Below, piece after piece: positions 11,846-23,377 of a stretch of 64,000 nucleotides of DNA. The DNA lies in assembly GCA_964035795.1 (NCBI GenBank), contig OZ038322.1, forward strand, positions 22,650,359 through 22,714,358, read 5' to 3'. This stretch comes from Pterobdella sp. o SKG-2022. Taxonomy: Eukaryota > Annelida > Clitellata > Hirudinida > Piscicolidae. Each line of letters starts with the position of its first letter. The stretch's first letter is position 1. The position numbers and the translations under genes are program-made. The notes below the pieces were generated by a model. The model saw only the letters and a list, made by a program, of their open reading frames with translations, did no database searches and was not told the DNA's origin.

Positions 11846-12891
11846 ACTTCTAATGAATAAATTATATATTTAATAAAACCATTTATAGAACTTTTTAATA
11901 ATACATTGAAGTAAAAGTGAAAGATTTAAATTAAACTGTTTTAACTTTTTTATCCAAATAATTTATGCTTTTTAAAAAAATTTTCATCAATAAACTCTGA
12001 AAAAATAATCAATTTTCAATTTTGCACGACCGTTTTATTGAAGACTCTCATATATATTTTTCATGACTGATTTTTGTAATATAAAATGGCTATTACTGTT
12101 GAGCTGCGAAAGTTTCAATATATATGATTTTTTTTGAATATTTCTAAAAAACAGGCATTTAAGCGTAAATGGACAAAGTACCATGTTTTTTATACCCAAC
12201 GTTTCTTTTCTTAGGGCCTTTCTTAATCAGTAGACTGTAAAGCGTTGGTCATAGGATGTTTTGTTTGCTAATGAAGAACTTGTCATAGAAACATTTAAAA
12301 CATATTCTTTTTGCTTTGTCCCTCATTTTCAAAAAAGCTCTCTTCATCGAAACAATACTACCTCAACGTTTATAAACTTTTCGGCTTAAACATTTGAAAA
12401 TGGAACTTAACAAGTCAATTTATTTATGACAGATAAAAAGGCTTAGATCAAAGATTTTTTATCTTCTTGTGTTTAATTAATATTAAATATAATGACTTAT
12501 AAAAACCGCTGTATTTATGTCACTGGCACAAAATTTGAGTGATTGGCTTTCGAGCGCATTGTGTCTCGGCTAAAGACCAAAAACTATTCTAGTCGATCTT
12601 CTTTAAACAAGTAAAGCACTTTTTTAAATAACAAAGTATAGGCGTCGAAGATACTATATTTGCGCTCTTAGAATTTGAAAATGAAATGCTAAAAAGCCTT
12701 TTGAAATTATACTCCCAATGGTTTTCATGTTCTACTAGCCCTAGTGATGCTCAAATCTCCCCTAATGTACCTACCTCGCTATTATCTTGAAACTCTAAGC
12801 ATACTCAATCATTTTTTCAACTTCCGTCAAGATTTGATTTGAAATTTTAAAATTTATTTTTGAAAATTTAACGGTTAAGTTATGATATAAA
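11846..12891. other. Intergenic between the RRP1 stop and the KCTD3-like start
   Basis: About 1.05 kb, AT-rich, with no supported gene or repeat. It holds the RRP1 3' UTR at its right end and the KCTD3-like promoter at its left end. No promoter motif is evident. Confidence 0.6.
12853..12858 (-). promoter_or_regulatory. Candidate polyadenylation signal AATAAA for RRP1
   Basis: TTTATT on the plus strand reads AATAAA on the minus strand, about 34 bases downstream of the RRP1 stop codon. The assignment is by position only. Confidence 0.45.
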
Positions 12892-15142
12892 TTAAAATTT
12901 TTTCTTTTTTCCTTTCTTTTTCTTTTTTGAAGAGTTTGCAGTGAATAGCGGTTTGTGGAGAGGAGTAGAAAGATTAATTGGTGTCTGTGGAGTCTTCAAG
13001 GAAGATTTCAATGGCCTTGAAGCTGGATCAAATTTTGGAGTGATTTTGGCGTTTTTATGGAACTCTGGGTTGGTTAGGATTGAGTAACAACTTAATTTTC
13101 AAAGATTCATAACAGATTAGGCTCTTAAAAACCGCAATTGATTTGCTGTAAAACTTTTTATTATATTTATGAAAAGCATACTGCACCTCACAAATATAAG
13201 GCTTCGTGAGACTCGTACTATCAATAATGGCGGTATTTTACTGATATAAGTGATATATATTAGATAAATACTATTATCAATTGATATTGAAATTAAATAC
13301 TTTTAGAAAGACACTTGTTGTTGAAAACTACTGATTTTTTGTCTGGGGTTACCAAGTCACCTGCAAAATTGTTTGGCTTTAATTGACGTGGAACATTTAA
13401 ATAATAACAAGCTAACCTAAGGCAAGTCCATTCACCAAACTACTAGGAGCTACTTCTAATGAATTATTTTCATCATCATCGTTACTATTCTCTTCTTTAT
13501 CACTAAATTCCATCTCTTTTTTATCCCCATTCTCATCATTATTTTCCTCTTCCTCATCATCATCATCCTCATTTTCCTCTCCCTCCTCATTCCCATCATC
13601 TTTTTCCTCCTCCTCCTCATCATTTTCATCTTCAAATTCATCATAACTATCTTCTTCTTCTTCATCCTCCTCCTTATCACCAACATTCTTTGAGTCTGAA
13701 GCATCAACACAGACATCTACTTTCTTGTTTTTCTTCCTTTCTTTTTTTGATATTTTATCATTGATAATGCCAAGCTCAAACTTTTTTAATCTCTTGACAG
13801 CACCCCTCACCATACCATCCCATTCTTTACTACCATCTTCAACCCGCTTTATTTTTTTAATGCCATTATCAGCTTCATCGCTCTTTCTTTTCTTTGCATT
13901 TACATTTTTTCTCAACTCTTGTATCCTTTAAGAGCAATGATGACAATTAGGTATATGGCAAGCACACAATGATGAAGAGGTATATGGCCAGTACATGATG
14001 GTAAGATATATGGTGAATACTTAATAATTCTAATAGAAAATAGTTGATGATGTATATGGTATGACTTACTGTTGAATGAAGGTGTAAAGTAATTTGGAAT
14101 GTGGACAAGTTTTTTGAGAAGCAGACATGAAAACAATTTCTTCTAACCATTCCAAATTCAACTGCATCAATCACCATTATTGATTATAAAACAATATATC
14201 ATCACGGAATCCTCAAAATTGATCATATTACCTTGAAATCAGGCTGTGTAAGTTGATAGAGAATATTCTTTTTGATTTCTTTTGCTAAGACAGCACTGCA
14301 AAAATCATTTTAATTGACATATGGTTTAGAATAGTTTATAGAAAAAATAATATCAATCACTCACTCTAAAGAAGGGAGCGTGTCAATGAAAAAGTTTATA
14401 AGTTTTTCGAAGAAAATGATCTCTTTATTGTTGATCTGATCATTCAAAACCTTCTTCAACTCGGGAATTAATAAATCTACAACATGAGAACCCAGTCCTC
14501 GATTCATAAATGTACACTTGACTCCATCAAAAAATGTTGCTGTTTCTTTCCAGTCTGTAGACTTCAAGCTCAACAATGCCTCTCTCACTACCAGCCTCAC
14601 CATCTAGATTACATTTATAAAAGTTAAAACTCCTTTAGAAAAAAGAAAAACTAATTACAGTACCAGCATGAACTTGTCAAGTCTGAAAACATCAAGTTGA
14701 CCCCATTCTGTTGCTTCAACTTTCATAAATGCTTTGAAAAAGCTAAGTGCTTTCAAAACATTCGTGAAAGCATGCATCAATTTTGAAATTTTTTCCGCTA
14801 AACTCTCCTTTCAAAATTTTTTTATGCATATTGAATCTTCGATTTTTTAAATTACTGTAAAAAAAATTACTTGATAAAGTGGTTTGTCTGCCATCCACAT
14901 GCAGTAATGCAGCCCCTTGCACAAGCGCATGAGAGGTAACTCGTCCACATCATCTTCATCCAAATAACTTTTAAATTTTCATTTTAACAGATTAATTATA
15001 ACAAACCTGGTAGTTTTTTTATACAGATTGAAAGTTGTTTAATACTTCTACTCCGTGAGGCTTGGTCATTACAAGCTAACTTTCTTGCAAACGTAAATAC
15101 TAACTTGTCATTTAAATTTATATTAAGAGATTTTTTTTCCAT
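12892..15142 (-). CDS. RRP1: RRP1/Nop52-family ribosomal RNA processing protein
   Basis: A nucleolar factor for large-subunit rRNA maturation. Exons (minus): 15142-15007, 14953-14871, 14807-14664, 14603-14365, 14295-14232, 14161-14070, 13925-13417, 13360-13301, 13064-12892; phases join to 499 codons plus stop (human RRP1 is 461 aa). The Nop52 domain covers roughly residues 10-220: [53 protein letters not shown]. Exon 7 carries a basic stretch, then an Asp/Glu tract of about 80 residues, typical of nucleolar proteins. The end repeats the RRP1B-like block [19 protein letters not shown] and a Lys-rich tail. Exon 2 uses an AG inside GATGAAG; the more obvious upstream AG breaks the frame. The last acceptor (CTAACCAACCCAG) has a branch-point-like CTAAC close by. 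The first ATG directly precedes the conserved N-terminus. Confidence 0.94.
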
Positions 15143-18100
15143 GTTTATTTAATAAACTCTATCATAAAATTCAACTTTAGGAGAGAAACAAATGAGAAAT
15201 TAGCGCGAGCGCGAGATATTTATAAATATCGTCCACCAATGTACAAAAATTTTAAATTTGAAGGTTTAAAAAAATAAAACTTCAATAAAAAACCCGTAAA
15301 TATACTTTATGAATCAATATAAATTTTGCCATTACTTGATTAATTTAACTAATTTCTGGCGAAACGTTATTACTAACATCTTTTAATATCATCATTCCAC
15401 CGCTATGTATCAAGAGAATTTTTGTTTTTGAGGAAAATCATTTTTTTAATTGTCTGGCTCAACGATGCAATTGACAGTAGCCTAATTTTTTGGCTGCCAT
15501 GCTGGGTGTTGGACCTTGATGGGTGAATTACTCAACTGAATAATCACTCATCGAAAATGTTGAATGCGGTTTTTGGCATTTCATAGTATTCATTAAAATA
15601 ATTCACTGAATATTAAAATGCTTTTTTTATGAAAGATTTCAGGGTGTATTACAAGCAGGAGCTGTTAACTGGACATTTCAACTTCGTGTAATAAGGGTTT
15701 TGAATATGCAAATAAAAAAACGTTGTTTTTATAGAACCATTATCTGTTTGGGACCATAATTTTTTCTTTTAGACAAATCTTTGAAAGCAATGAATTTATT
15801 AACAGCAATTACCACAATTAATCTATCAACGTCAATACTAAAACGATCCACTTGAATAAGACCTCAAAAAGTTACATCCCTTATATACTACCAATTTCGA
15901 AAATTCTGAAACATTTTAATTACCGGAAAGTAATTATAACCAATCTAACCATATAAAACCGGAAGATAATTAATACCAACTCAAAAATATATACTAAACT
16001 ATTCATTATTTAATATAAAGGGGTCCAAAATACATAGTAGCCAAAACGTAGTAGCTTAAGTAATGTCCGCTCATTTTAAGCAACTAGATTTCTGTGACTT
16101 TTTTCATACAAACATTCTGCTCTGTGATTAATGGTATATTACCAAGGTCTGTTTCCCTTGTGACCAAAGAATCGATTTTTTAATTTTAAATTCATTTATG
16201 CTTATTGTGTTTCTAAGATAATATTGTAGAAAGGTGACAAAGATAAGTGCTGTTCTACCAAAAACAGCTTTTCCCCGCTTGTCCTTTTGTTCATAAACGA
16301 CTTAACGAACAAATTTGCATCTTGTTAGCAGTTTTTTGTTTTTATAGATTCGAATTGAAGAAATAAAAATTGAAAAATTTCAAAAGTGAAAATTAGAGAA
16401 AGGTGTAAAAATCTCAGAAATGAAAGGATATATACAAGTCGATGTCTAAAGTGTATCGAAGCAAATTTACTCGTCTACCTATGCTCACCCACTCATAATC
16501 ACTTGAAGAGACAGTCCACAATTATGTAGTTGTTGATTTACAATTGAAGTTTGACTCTAATAACGATATAAATAAAAAAAACCAAAAAAATACAAATTTT
16601 TTAGAATTCATCGAAAAAAAATTAAAAAAACAGTTAAAAAAACAAAAAATTAAAAAAAAAATGCTAATGTTGTATAAGTTTAATTAATTCGCAAAGCCTT
16701 TAGGTTTCTAAGAGAACATCAAGTATGACACCCAATGATCATTTCTTAGAAACCGAAAAACCTATTGATTTGTCAAACATAAGATATTGTTTTTTAACCG
16801 TCTTATCTTTTTTTATAATTTGAGACTTACTTAAGCTGCATTCATCCACCTTTAAGCAGGTGCAGAAAGAGTTTTTTTGACATTTTTTTACGAGGTTTGG
16901 CATTGCTTGTTTTTTTGAAATATTTTTCACAAAATTGACATTTAAATGTTAATTAAAAACTACTATTATATAAAAATATAATTGTTGGTAAGACCAAATT
17001 TAAAGGCTTTTGTAGACCTTCAGCATCAAAATATAACAGAAATTATATAAATAATCAAGCTCGTAAATATAAATTTGGTTTTGGGTTAGTTCTACTTTTT
17101 TCAATAATGTCAGTTTATTTTTTATAAGTCTATAATTGTTGACAGCTTGTTATGCATCTGATAAAAAATTGAAAAAATTGTTATGACTACTGTTATTTTT
17201 CTATTTTTTATAATTTCTGAAAAATTCTTTTTTTAAAAGATACATCCAACAGGTAAAATAAGCAATATTAGATTCATACAATTCTTGTGAAAAAGAAAAG
17301 AGTGAATAATTGAAAAATTGAAGGAATGAGATAAAACCAGGCAACATTCGCCATTATTCTGATGCTGAATGAAGGGACAAGAAATAGAATCAAAACGTTG
17401 TGGTTGAAGTTAACAATAACAGTTTTTGGGTTTCGAAAAAAAATTTTCAAAATCTCCATAAACAATAACTCACTACAAACGATAATATTCGGTGTTCCTT
17501 CTATTAAGACAGGTTAAGCTACTACTGATGATCTTTAATCTCTCGAAACCATTCACAATAATAAAATTACTGATTTTAATAAAATATTGATTAAGAAATA
17601 AAAGTGGTTACAGGAACAGAAATATATCAAGAAGTGCAACAAAGCATATCTTAGAGACACAATAAATGCGAAAGTACCGGCTTTATTTACCACCACCAAA
17701 GAAGACTTCAAACGCCTCTCACTATCCATAGAAGACGCAATCGAACTCACAAAAGACAGAAAATTGTGAAAGTTGCAAAAAGCCGTGCTTTTGCAAACAA
17801 AATACTTTAAATATTGAATTAAATCATTTTAGTGCTTTGTGTATACTCTGATAATATTAGCAGCTTGATAAACAATAAATTTCAGAAAAAAATTTTGTTG
17901 TAAATTATTTAGATATATAAATTATGATTTTTTAAAATGTATTAAATTAAATATCATTTAAAAATCAAAAGCAAAAAAAGTGAACGAGGTGCTATTTGGA
18001 AATGGAATTACGCTATAGTAAATTGTTTATTTTTATCCGCCCTTAAGAAAAGAAAAGTCAAAAAACAAACACTGTAACGCTCAAAAAATTTTAATCTCAA

Positions 18101-18293
18101 GAGTTTTCACAGAAATAATGAAATACATCGTTTTAACCAACACTACCGAATTGTTACGTTAAGTTCATGGAAAGCTCGTTAACTTTTTACCTTTCCTAGT
18201 CTATAACAATAGATTTTGTACAGAGACTGTATAAATTTTAAAGTTTTTATTAAACCGAACGTGATTATTTATATTATAAGTAGTTAGGGGTTG
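15143..18293. other. Intergenic between divergent RRP1 and ZNRF
   Basis: This 3.15-kb stretch must hold both promoters of a head-to-head pair. It is strongly AT-rich. Short frames at 16739-16930 (minus) and 17274-17465 (minus) match nothing I know. The only coding-like piece is 17602-17769, listed separately. Confidence 0.5.
17602..17769 (+). other. Coding-like fragment of unknown origin
   Basis: An open frame of 55 codons runs from just after a TAA to a TGA. Its composition is balanced, with helical-looking pieces AYLRDTINAKVPALFTTTKE and SLSIEDAIELTKDRKL, unlike the Phe/Lys/Asn noise around it. It starts after a stop and has no ATG, so it would have to be a last exon or a fragment. The C-terminal pattern recalls tails of some LINE ORF2 proteins, but that is a loose resemblance. 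Function is unknown. Confidence 0.25.
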
Positions 18294-20848
18294 ATGGGAG
18301 CAAGGCAGAGCACGCAAGCAAGTAGCAGCCAGACAAGTGATTTTACTCCAACCAATGACTCAGCCCATCCCACCCAGCCTTCCCCTTCTGTTGGAGCATC
18401 AAATTCCAGTTCCTTCAGTGCTTTAAGTTTGGCTCATAGGCCTTACTTGGAAGATAGTTCTCCAGATGAACCCCCTTTCAACCGTCTTTTCTTGTCACAC
18501 CTCTTTGCTCTCAGAGGTGAAATTTTATTCAATTTCATCAAAATATTTCCGAACTATCAAAGTTTTTTATTAAATTTTGATGAGTCATTGACGTTTTTAT
18601 CAAAATTAAATCATGAAAATTTTAAAAATTGATTTCAGATATAAAATGCCCGGCTTGTCAGAAGCCTATCCCATCAGACAATATAGAATGTCATATAGTC
18701 ATGTGCCTCAGTCGACCCCTCATCAACTATAATGGTTAGTCAACTTTTTATTCAACTATTTCCACCTAAATTATACTCTAAAAGAATACAAAGTATTAAC
18801 TAATGATATATTCATGAGTTGAAATTAAAAATAAACACAGCCTTACAAACATCAAATCTTTTAATTCTTGTCACCATAACTTCATCTTTTTTTAAAATCA
18901 AAACCTAATTCCTATTCAGACCCACAATTATCATTTTTGAGTTTTATTCCATTGATGACATAACTTCAACATTGTTTTTCATCATCCATATTAAAACAAT
19001 ATTATGTGTGTCTCAGTAATTGAGATAGACAGCAATTGGCTTCTTATATACTCAATATGGAATGATGTGACATTTGATAATGTAAGATACTCTTACAAAA
19101 AGCTTTGTGTATTAAGTTTCTCAAGAAACCATAGTGTTTGTTTCTATTATATTGATTTCCGGTTATTTTACATCAAGAATTGTCATTACCATACTTATGC
19201 ACATTGCATTGCTATTGTCAGTTAGAAGCATCTTCTAAGCTTAAAAACAATGATACTACAATATGTCTGTCAATACCTTTCATCTGAGCTTCTTTTATCC
19301 ATGTTATAAAAGAAAAGCAGATTGTAACCAAAAGTTTGACGTAGCTTAACGTCAATACACAAGAAGTAGTCTGTATAGTTAGATAAGAACAAAGCTACCA
19401 AAATTACATTGTTACAGAATCACATCAACCCGCATGGCAACTCTGTATGCAGTTGCAAGTTTCACTCTCTCTGCTTTGGATAGTCATCTCCAGCATAACA
19501 TTTGTAACTTCAAATATCATTTCACCTGAATCCAACCTTATTTAATGACATTCCAAGGCTGCTCAAATATTTAAAACTCTTTACAACTTCTCACCACAAG
19601 CAACATGCCTAAATGAACATTCAAAACACTCATGTGTCTGGGCCACTAAGATTTATTTCTGACATTGCTTCATGGCATGGAGTTTCTTTCATGCCATAAG
19701 TCAACCGTCTTCATCTTCACAGACCACTGGTAAAGTAGTGTGACAGCATTTCTGGGTTTGTTCAGAGTCATCAGGGAATCAGGTGTGAATGCAGTTTGGT
19801 GCTATAAAAGGGTTTAATTTATTTTTATAAGTGGTTTTCATTATAGGAAGTTTGAGTTCATATTGTGTGAATATTGTTTTGAAGATGTTTTTTAGCTCTT
19901 AACTAGGATAATAATCTTATTTGGAAAAACTGATAAATTTTTTATTGAGGTAAGAATTTTTGGGTATGAATTCCTGGAGTTGGTGTTGTAAGTAGTATTG
20001 GGTTAGTTGTTGTGTTTATGAAGTTGATACTATTTGCGTGTGTTTTGTGACTGATACAAGCTGCAGGGATGTTTCTAGGTGAGAAGTCAATTATGTAGTC
20101 TTGGCCTATTATTATATCTATTCAAACTAGCACAAAAGCTTATTGATCAAAGTTACCAAGCTTTTTGCAAAGCCAAATCACATTTTCAATTACTTATACT
20201 TACGTAAAGTTTGGTAGATTTTATAAATAAAGCTTGTGTGATTGGTGGAAAAAATTGATTGTTTTGGGTGGGTGTTTTGAGTGGGGGTTTAACATTCAGG
20301 GTTTAAGTGTTTGCTATTGTATTGGCGGTGCAGTTTTTAATATTTTGCGTGGTTTTTGCATTTTTGTGGTTTATTACAATTAATGGCTAGATTAATGATT
20401 ATGGGTTATAATGTTGCTTTGTATGTTATGGTTTTTTCTTTCCCAGTCATTTCTCGATAGTATCTTTGAACAGCTGTTTTAATTAATATCTGACACACGG
20501 GCGCTCTTTTTTGGCATTCTGTACCTCATGACTGCGATGAAGAGATACAAACGAAATTACCACTACAGAGGACGTTTTGACTGAGGACAAAGGGGAATGC
20601 AGCATTTGTTTGGAAGATATGAAAAAAGGGGATGTGATCGCTAGGTTGCCATGCTTGTGTATCTATCATAAAAGGTATCTCTCAAACCTATTCATCCATC
20701 GGTGTATATCACTTAACCACATAAAGATGTGACTATGATATATTGATAAAATGATAAGGTATATTGATGAAACGTTTAAAATGTTGACAGTTGCATCGAC
20801 AGTTGGTTCAAAGTTAAGCGCTCCTGTCCAGAACATCCGAACGATTGA
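18294..20848 (+). CDS. ZNRF2: ZNRF-type E3 ubiquitin ligase (zinc finger plus RING)
   Basis: Membrane-anchored E3 ubiquitin ligase of the ZNRF1/ZNRF2 family. Exons: 18294-18516, 18639-18734, 20569-20674, 20791-20848; phases join to 160 codons plus stop. It starts MGARQS, a likely N-myristoylation site as in vertebrate ZNRF1/2. Residues 7-70 are Ser/Pro-rich and disordered. The zinc finger is IKCPACQKPIPSDNIECHIV with MCLSRPLINYN after it. The RING is CSICLEDMKKGDVIARLPCL, then CIYHKSCIDSWF and the terminal CPEHPND, almost identical to vertebrate ZNRF. It is shorter than human ZNRF1/2 (227/242 aa), the loss being in the N-terminal linker. A TTG lies directly before the ATG; the ATG is chosen because Gly2 is the myristoylation site. 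I cannot tell ZNRF1 from ZNRF2; one ancestral gene is likely. Confidence 0.96.
18735..20568 (+). other. Long second intron of the ZNRF gene
   Basis: 1.83 kb between the zinc-finger and RING exons, donor GTTAGT and acceptor CACTACAG. I see no gene, repeat or RNA in it. A 73-codon frame at 19004-19225 is unsupported. Confidence 0.6.
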
Positions 20849-21018
20849 GAGCCTCCACTTGCAATTTGATATTTATGTATTGGAAAATTTTTCTTTGCCA
20901 CTTTGTAATTTCTTTTTTTCTTATCTCCTTGAAATACAATATCTTACAAGCTTTTAAAAGGGACTTTAACATCTAAATAAGACGAACCAAAGACAACGGC
21001 AGTGTCATTAATAGGAGA

Positions 21019-21024
21019 AATAAA
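21019..21024 (+). promoter_or_regulatory. Candidate polyadenylation signal AATAAA for ZNRF
   Basis: First AATAAA on the plus strand after the ZNRF stop, about 170 bases downstream and before the convergent gene's stop at 21180. The assignment is by position only. Confidence 0.4.
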
Positions 21025-21161
21025 AGTATAACTGGGAATTCGGTGTTTCATTAAAACTATTCAAGAAAATCTTCATTTTGCAGATCTCGAATTGAAACAA
21101 CACGTTTATAAATCAGTTTTACATAAAAATAAATAATGAAATCTTAAAACTTCAAATATGC

Positions 21162-21167
21162 TTTATT
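21162..21167 (-). promoter_or_regulatory. Candidate polyadenylation signal AATAAA for the four-TM protein
   Basis: TTTATT on the plus strand, AATAAA on the minus strand, 13 bases past the stop codon at 21180-21182. Its closeness to the stop supports the assignment. Confidence 0.5.
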
Positions 21168-21179
21168 AAAAAATAGCAG

Positions 21180-23377
21180 TTAAGATATAAAATAAGACAG
21201 GGCAGAAAGGATACTCCAAACAAGAGATGTAAAGCCGGCAATTTTGCCATTTGTAGGCCCTTTATCCCAACCCAGGGAAAGTGGTAACGCTATACCGACA
21301 CCTGCAAAGATAATTTCCAAGTTTATTAAGCCAAAAAAGTTAGATAAAGCTTACTGATAAGGATGAGTATAAAGCCCAGAAGCATTCTGACGACTTTTGA
21401 GAGATCCAAATAGCCACTGTAGCCAAAGTAGGAAGCCGAGGCAACCAGGGAGTAAGCAATTACGCAAGCAAATAAAGAAAAGTGTTCACTCTGTGATAAT
21501 TATATAAAGTTTTGATAAATGAGCTTTTTACTAAGTTAAGTCAAAAATTGTGATTATTTTATAATATTTTTGATACCTGGATGTACTTCATCTGAAGAAC
21601 TATGTAAAAATATCTTTAAAATAAACTGAAACAATTATTCAACCTGAAGCATCGAAAATTTATTAGAAAGTCATGGAGCTTTTTGAAACTGTGTCAGGTG
21701 CTGTATGAAAACGGCCTCGAAACTTATCTCAAACTACATTTACTTTATAAGATTCACTCTCAAACTTGACAACTACGAACCTCATGGCGCAACCAAATAA
21801 ATAAAAGAATGTAAAGTAAATGAAAGAATTATTGGATAATTTTGATGTGTTTGGGACATGTGGTTTTTTGGAAGGGCAGCTTGAGCAACGCGATTTAAAT
21901 GTGTGTTACACAGTATAGCAAAAAGGTTGGTCTTGCGAAGGTCTAGGCAAATTTTTCTCTCAGCCATTACATATCTGGATTCATATCTAGTTCTTAGTGT
22001 AAAATTTAATTGAAAAAATTGATTTTTTTATTTTTTCATACTCCCAAGTGCCCACTTTAGATATTTGATCACATTTGTTTTGCTACTTAGTTTTCATTAT
22101 TGATTAGCCACAAAACAAGTTACTCTTTCTAATCTTATCTTATTCAAAAAATTTAAATAGCCCTATTTCAGTAGTGTCGGAGTTTCGCAGCTGCAGAGGA
22201 ACCACAGAGCACCGCAGACAGCTTGGAAATAATGTGCTTGGTTGTCAAAAAGGTCATTTTTGTTGCGTAAGCATGATCAAAGTTTTTCAAACGCATATCT
22301 AGCAGTTTTCAATCGAGGTCAACTTCACCTGTCGTCTCTTTGGTAAAAAAAACTAGTTGACTCTAAATAAACAAAGAAGTCGAAAAGTATACATTTTCAG
22401 TTTCTCTTTCTCGACACAGTAACTCATTACCAATCCAGAAAGGTATCTTCAAAATTTGAAATAATTACATAACAATTAGTAAGTTCAGCAAGGATGTTGG
22501 AAGTAGGAGTGATAGAAATCAATGGATTTCTTCAAAACTTCAACGTGCTTGTTCAAAAAATTAATCCTTCCTGACCATCATAATATTATCAAAATTGCAG
22601 AAAAATCCCTAATCTGTGCTGATGATGATGTCTGTTTTTCAGATTAAAAAATGAACTCATGAATTTGGTGAAACGAACCCCTATCTTAAAGGTTTACAAT
22701 TAAAACCAGTACTGATTTCCAGCAACAGCCGCTATTAAAAAGTTATTATTCGCAAAAAACAATTGCGCCATTATAAGATTTCAAACTGCAATTATTTCAA
22801 GATCCTCTTATATAATAATTTTCAAGCTTATCTGAAAAGAGAGAATATCCTTGAAATGCACTTGGTGTAGATTGGCATGTTTGTGATTTCAATATTCTTG
22901 CTGGCCTGTAATACACGAAGACTAAGAAATGAGCTTAATCAGAAACAGCTAAGATTTGAAGAATGTTTTCTATATGCTACAACGACCTTTCAAGCGAAAA
23001 GGAGATTTGTAAACTATTATGAAAGCTATTTTATGCTGTTCCCACGTTTGAACAACAAAAACTGAAAACGACCAGTTTATTTAATATAAAAACCTCGAAA
23101 AGTATCAAATACGTGCAAAAATGGGTTATAGAAAATAGACATAGAAAAACATGATAAGGGTTAAAGAATGAAAAACGAAGAAAATTGAAGTCCACATCCT
23201 CCAAGCTTACCCAGCCAAACGACCCACGATAATTATTATATAGTTGGGGATGTAATAATATTAGAATGGATGACTCACATCTTCCGAGTAATAATGGCCG
23301 TGATTGATGGCGAAGAAAAGAAATATGTCATATCCGATAAGGCAGCTCCCAATGGCCAGATCCTCAAAGTCCACCAT
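21180..23377 (-). CDS. Small predicted four-transmembrane protein, unidentified
   Basis: Exons (minus): 23377-23279 (33 codons from ATG, donor GAT|GTGAGT), 21490-21355 (acceptor ATCACAG, donor A|GTAAGC), 21301-21180 (acceptor CTTTGCAG, stop TAA). Phases 0 and 1 join exactly, giving 118 aa. A small extra exon at 21625-21587 (acceptor TTTCAG, donor GAA|GTACAT, 13 codons) would also keep frame and is left open. Four hydrophobic segments are visible: LAIGSCLIGYDIFLFFAI, FSLFACVIAYSLVASASYF, VVRMLLGFILILISVGIAL and AGFTSLVWSILSALSYFIS, with a Lys/Gly-rich loop (WDKGPTNGK) before the last. There is no cleavable signal. The two downstream exons look solid from codon use and splice sites. Joining them to the ATG exon 1.8 kb upstream is inference from phase and topology. 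It reads towards ZNRF, with 331 bases between the stops. Confidence 0.6.

Noticed and set aside
13456..13716. Met/Lys/Arg-rich minus frame
   Set aside because: Shifted reading of the acidic RRP1 exon, whose purine-rich repeats keep other frames open.
22170..22265. Possible extra exon of the four-TM gene on the minus strand (reads AVCGALWFLCSC)
   Set aside because: It has a hydrophobic look, but no usable donor follows in any frame before stops, and the three-exon model already joins in phase.
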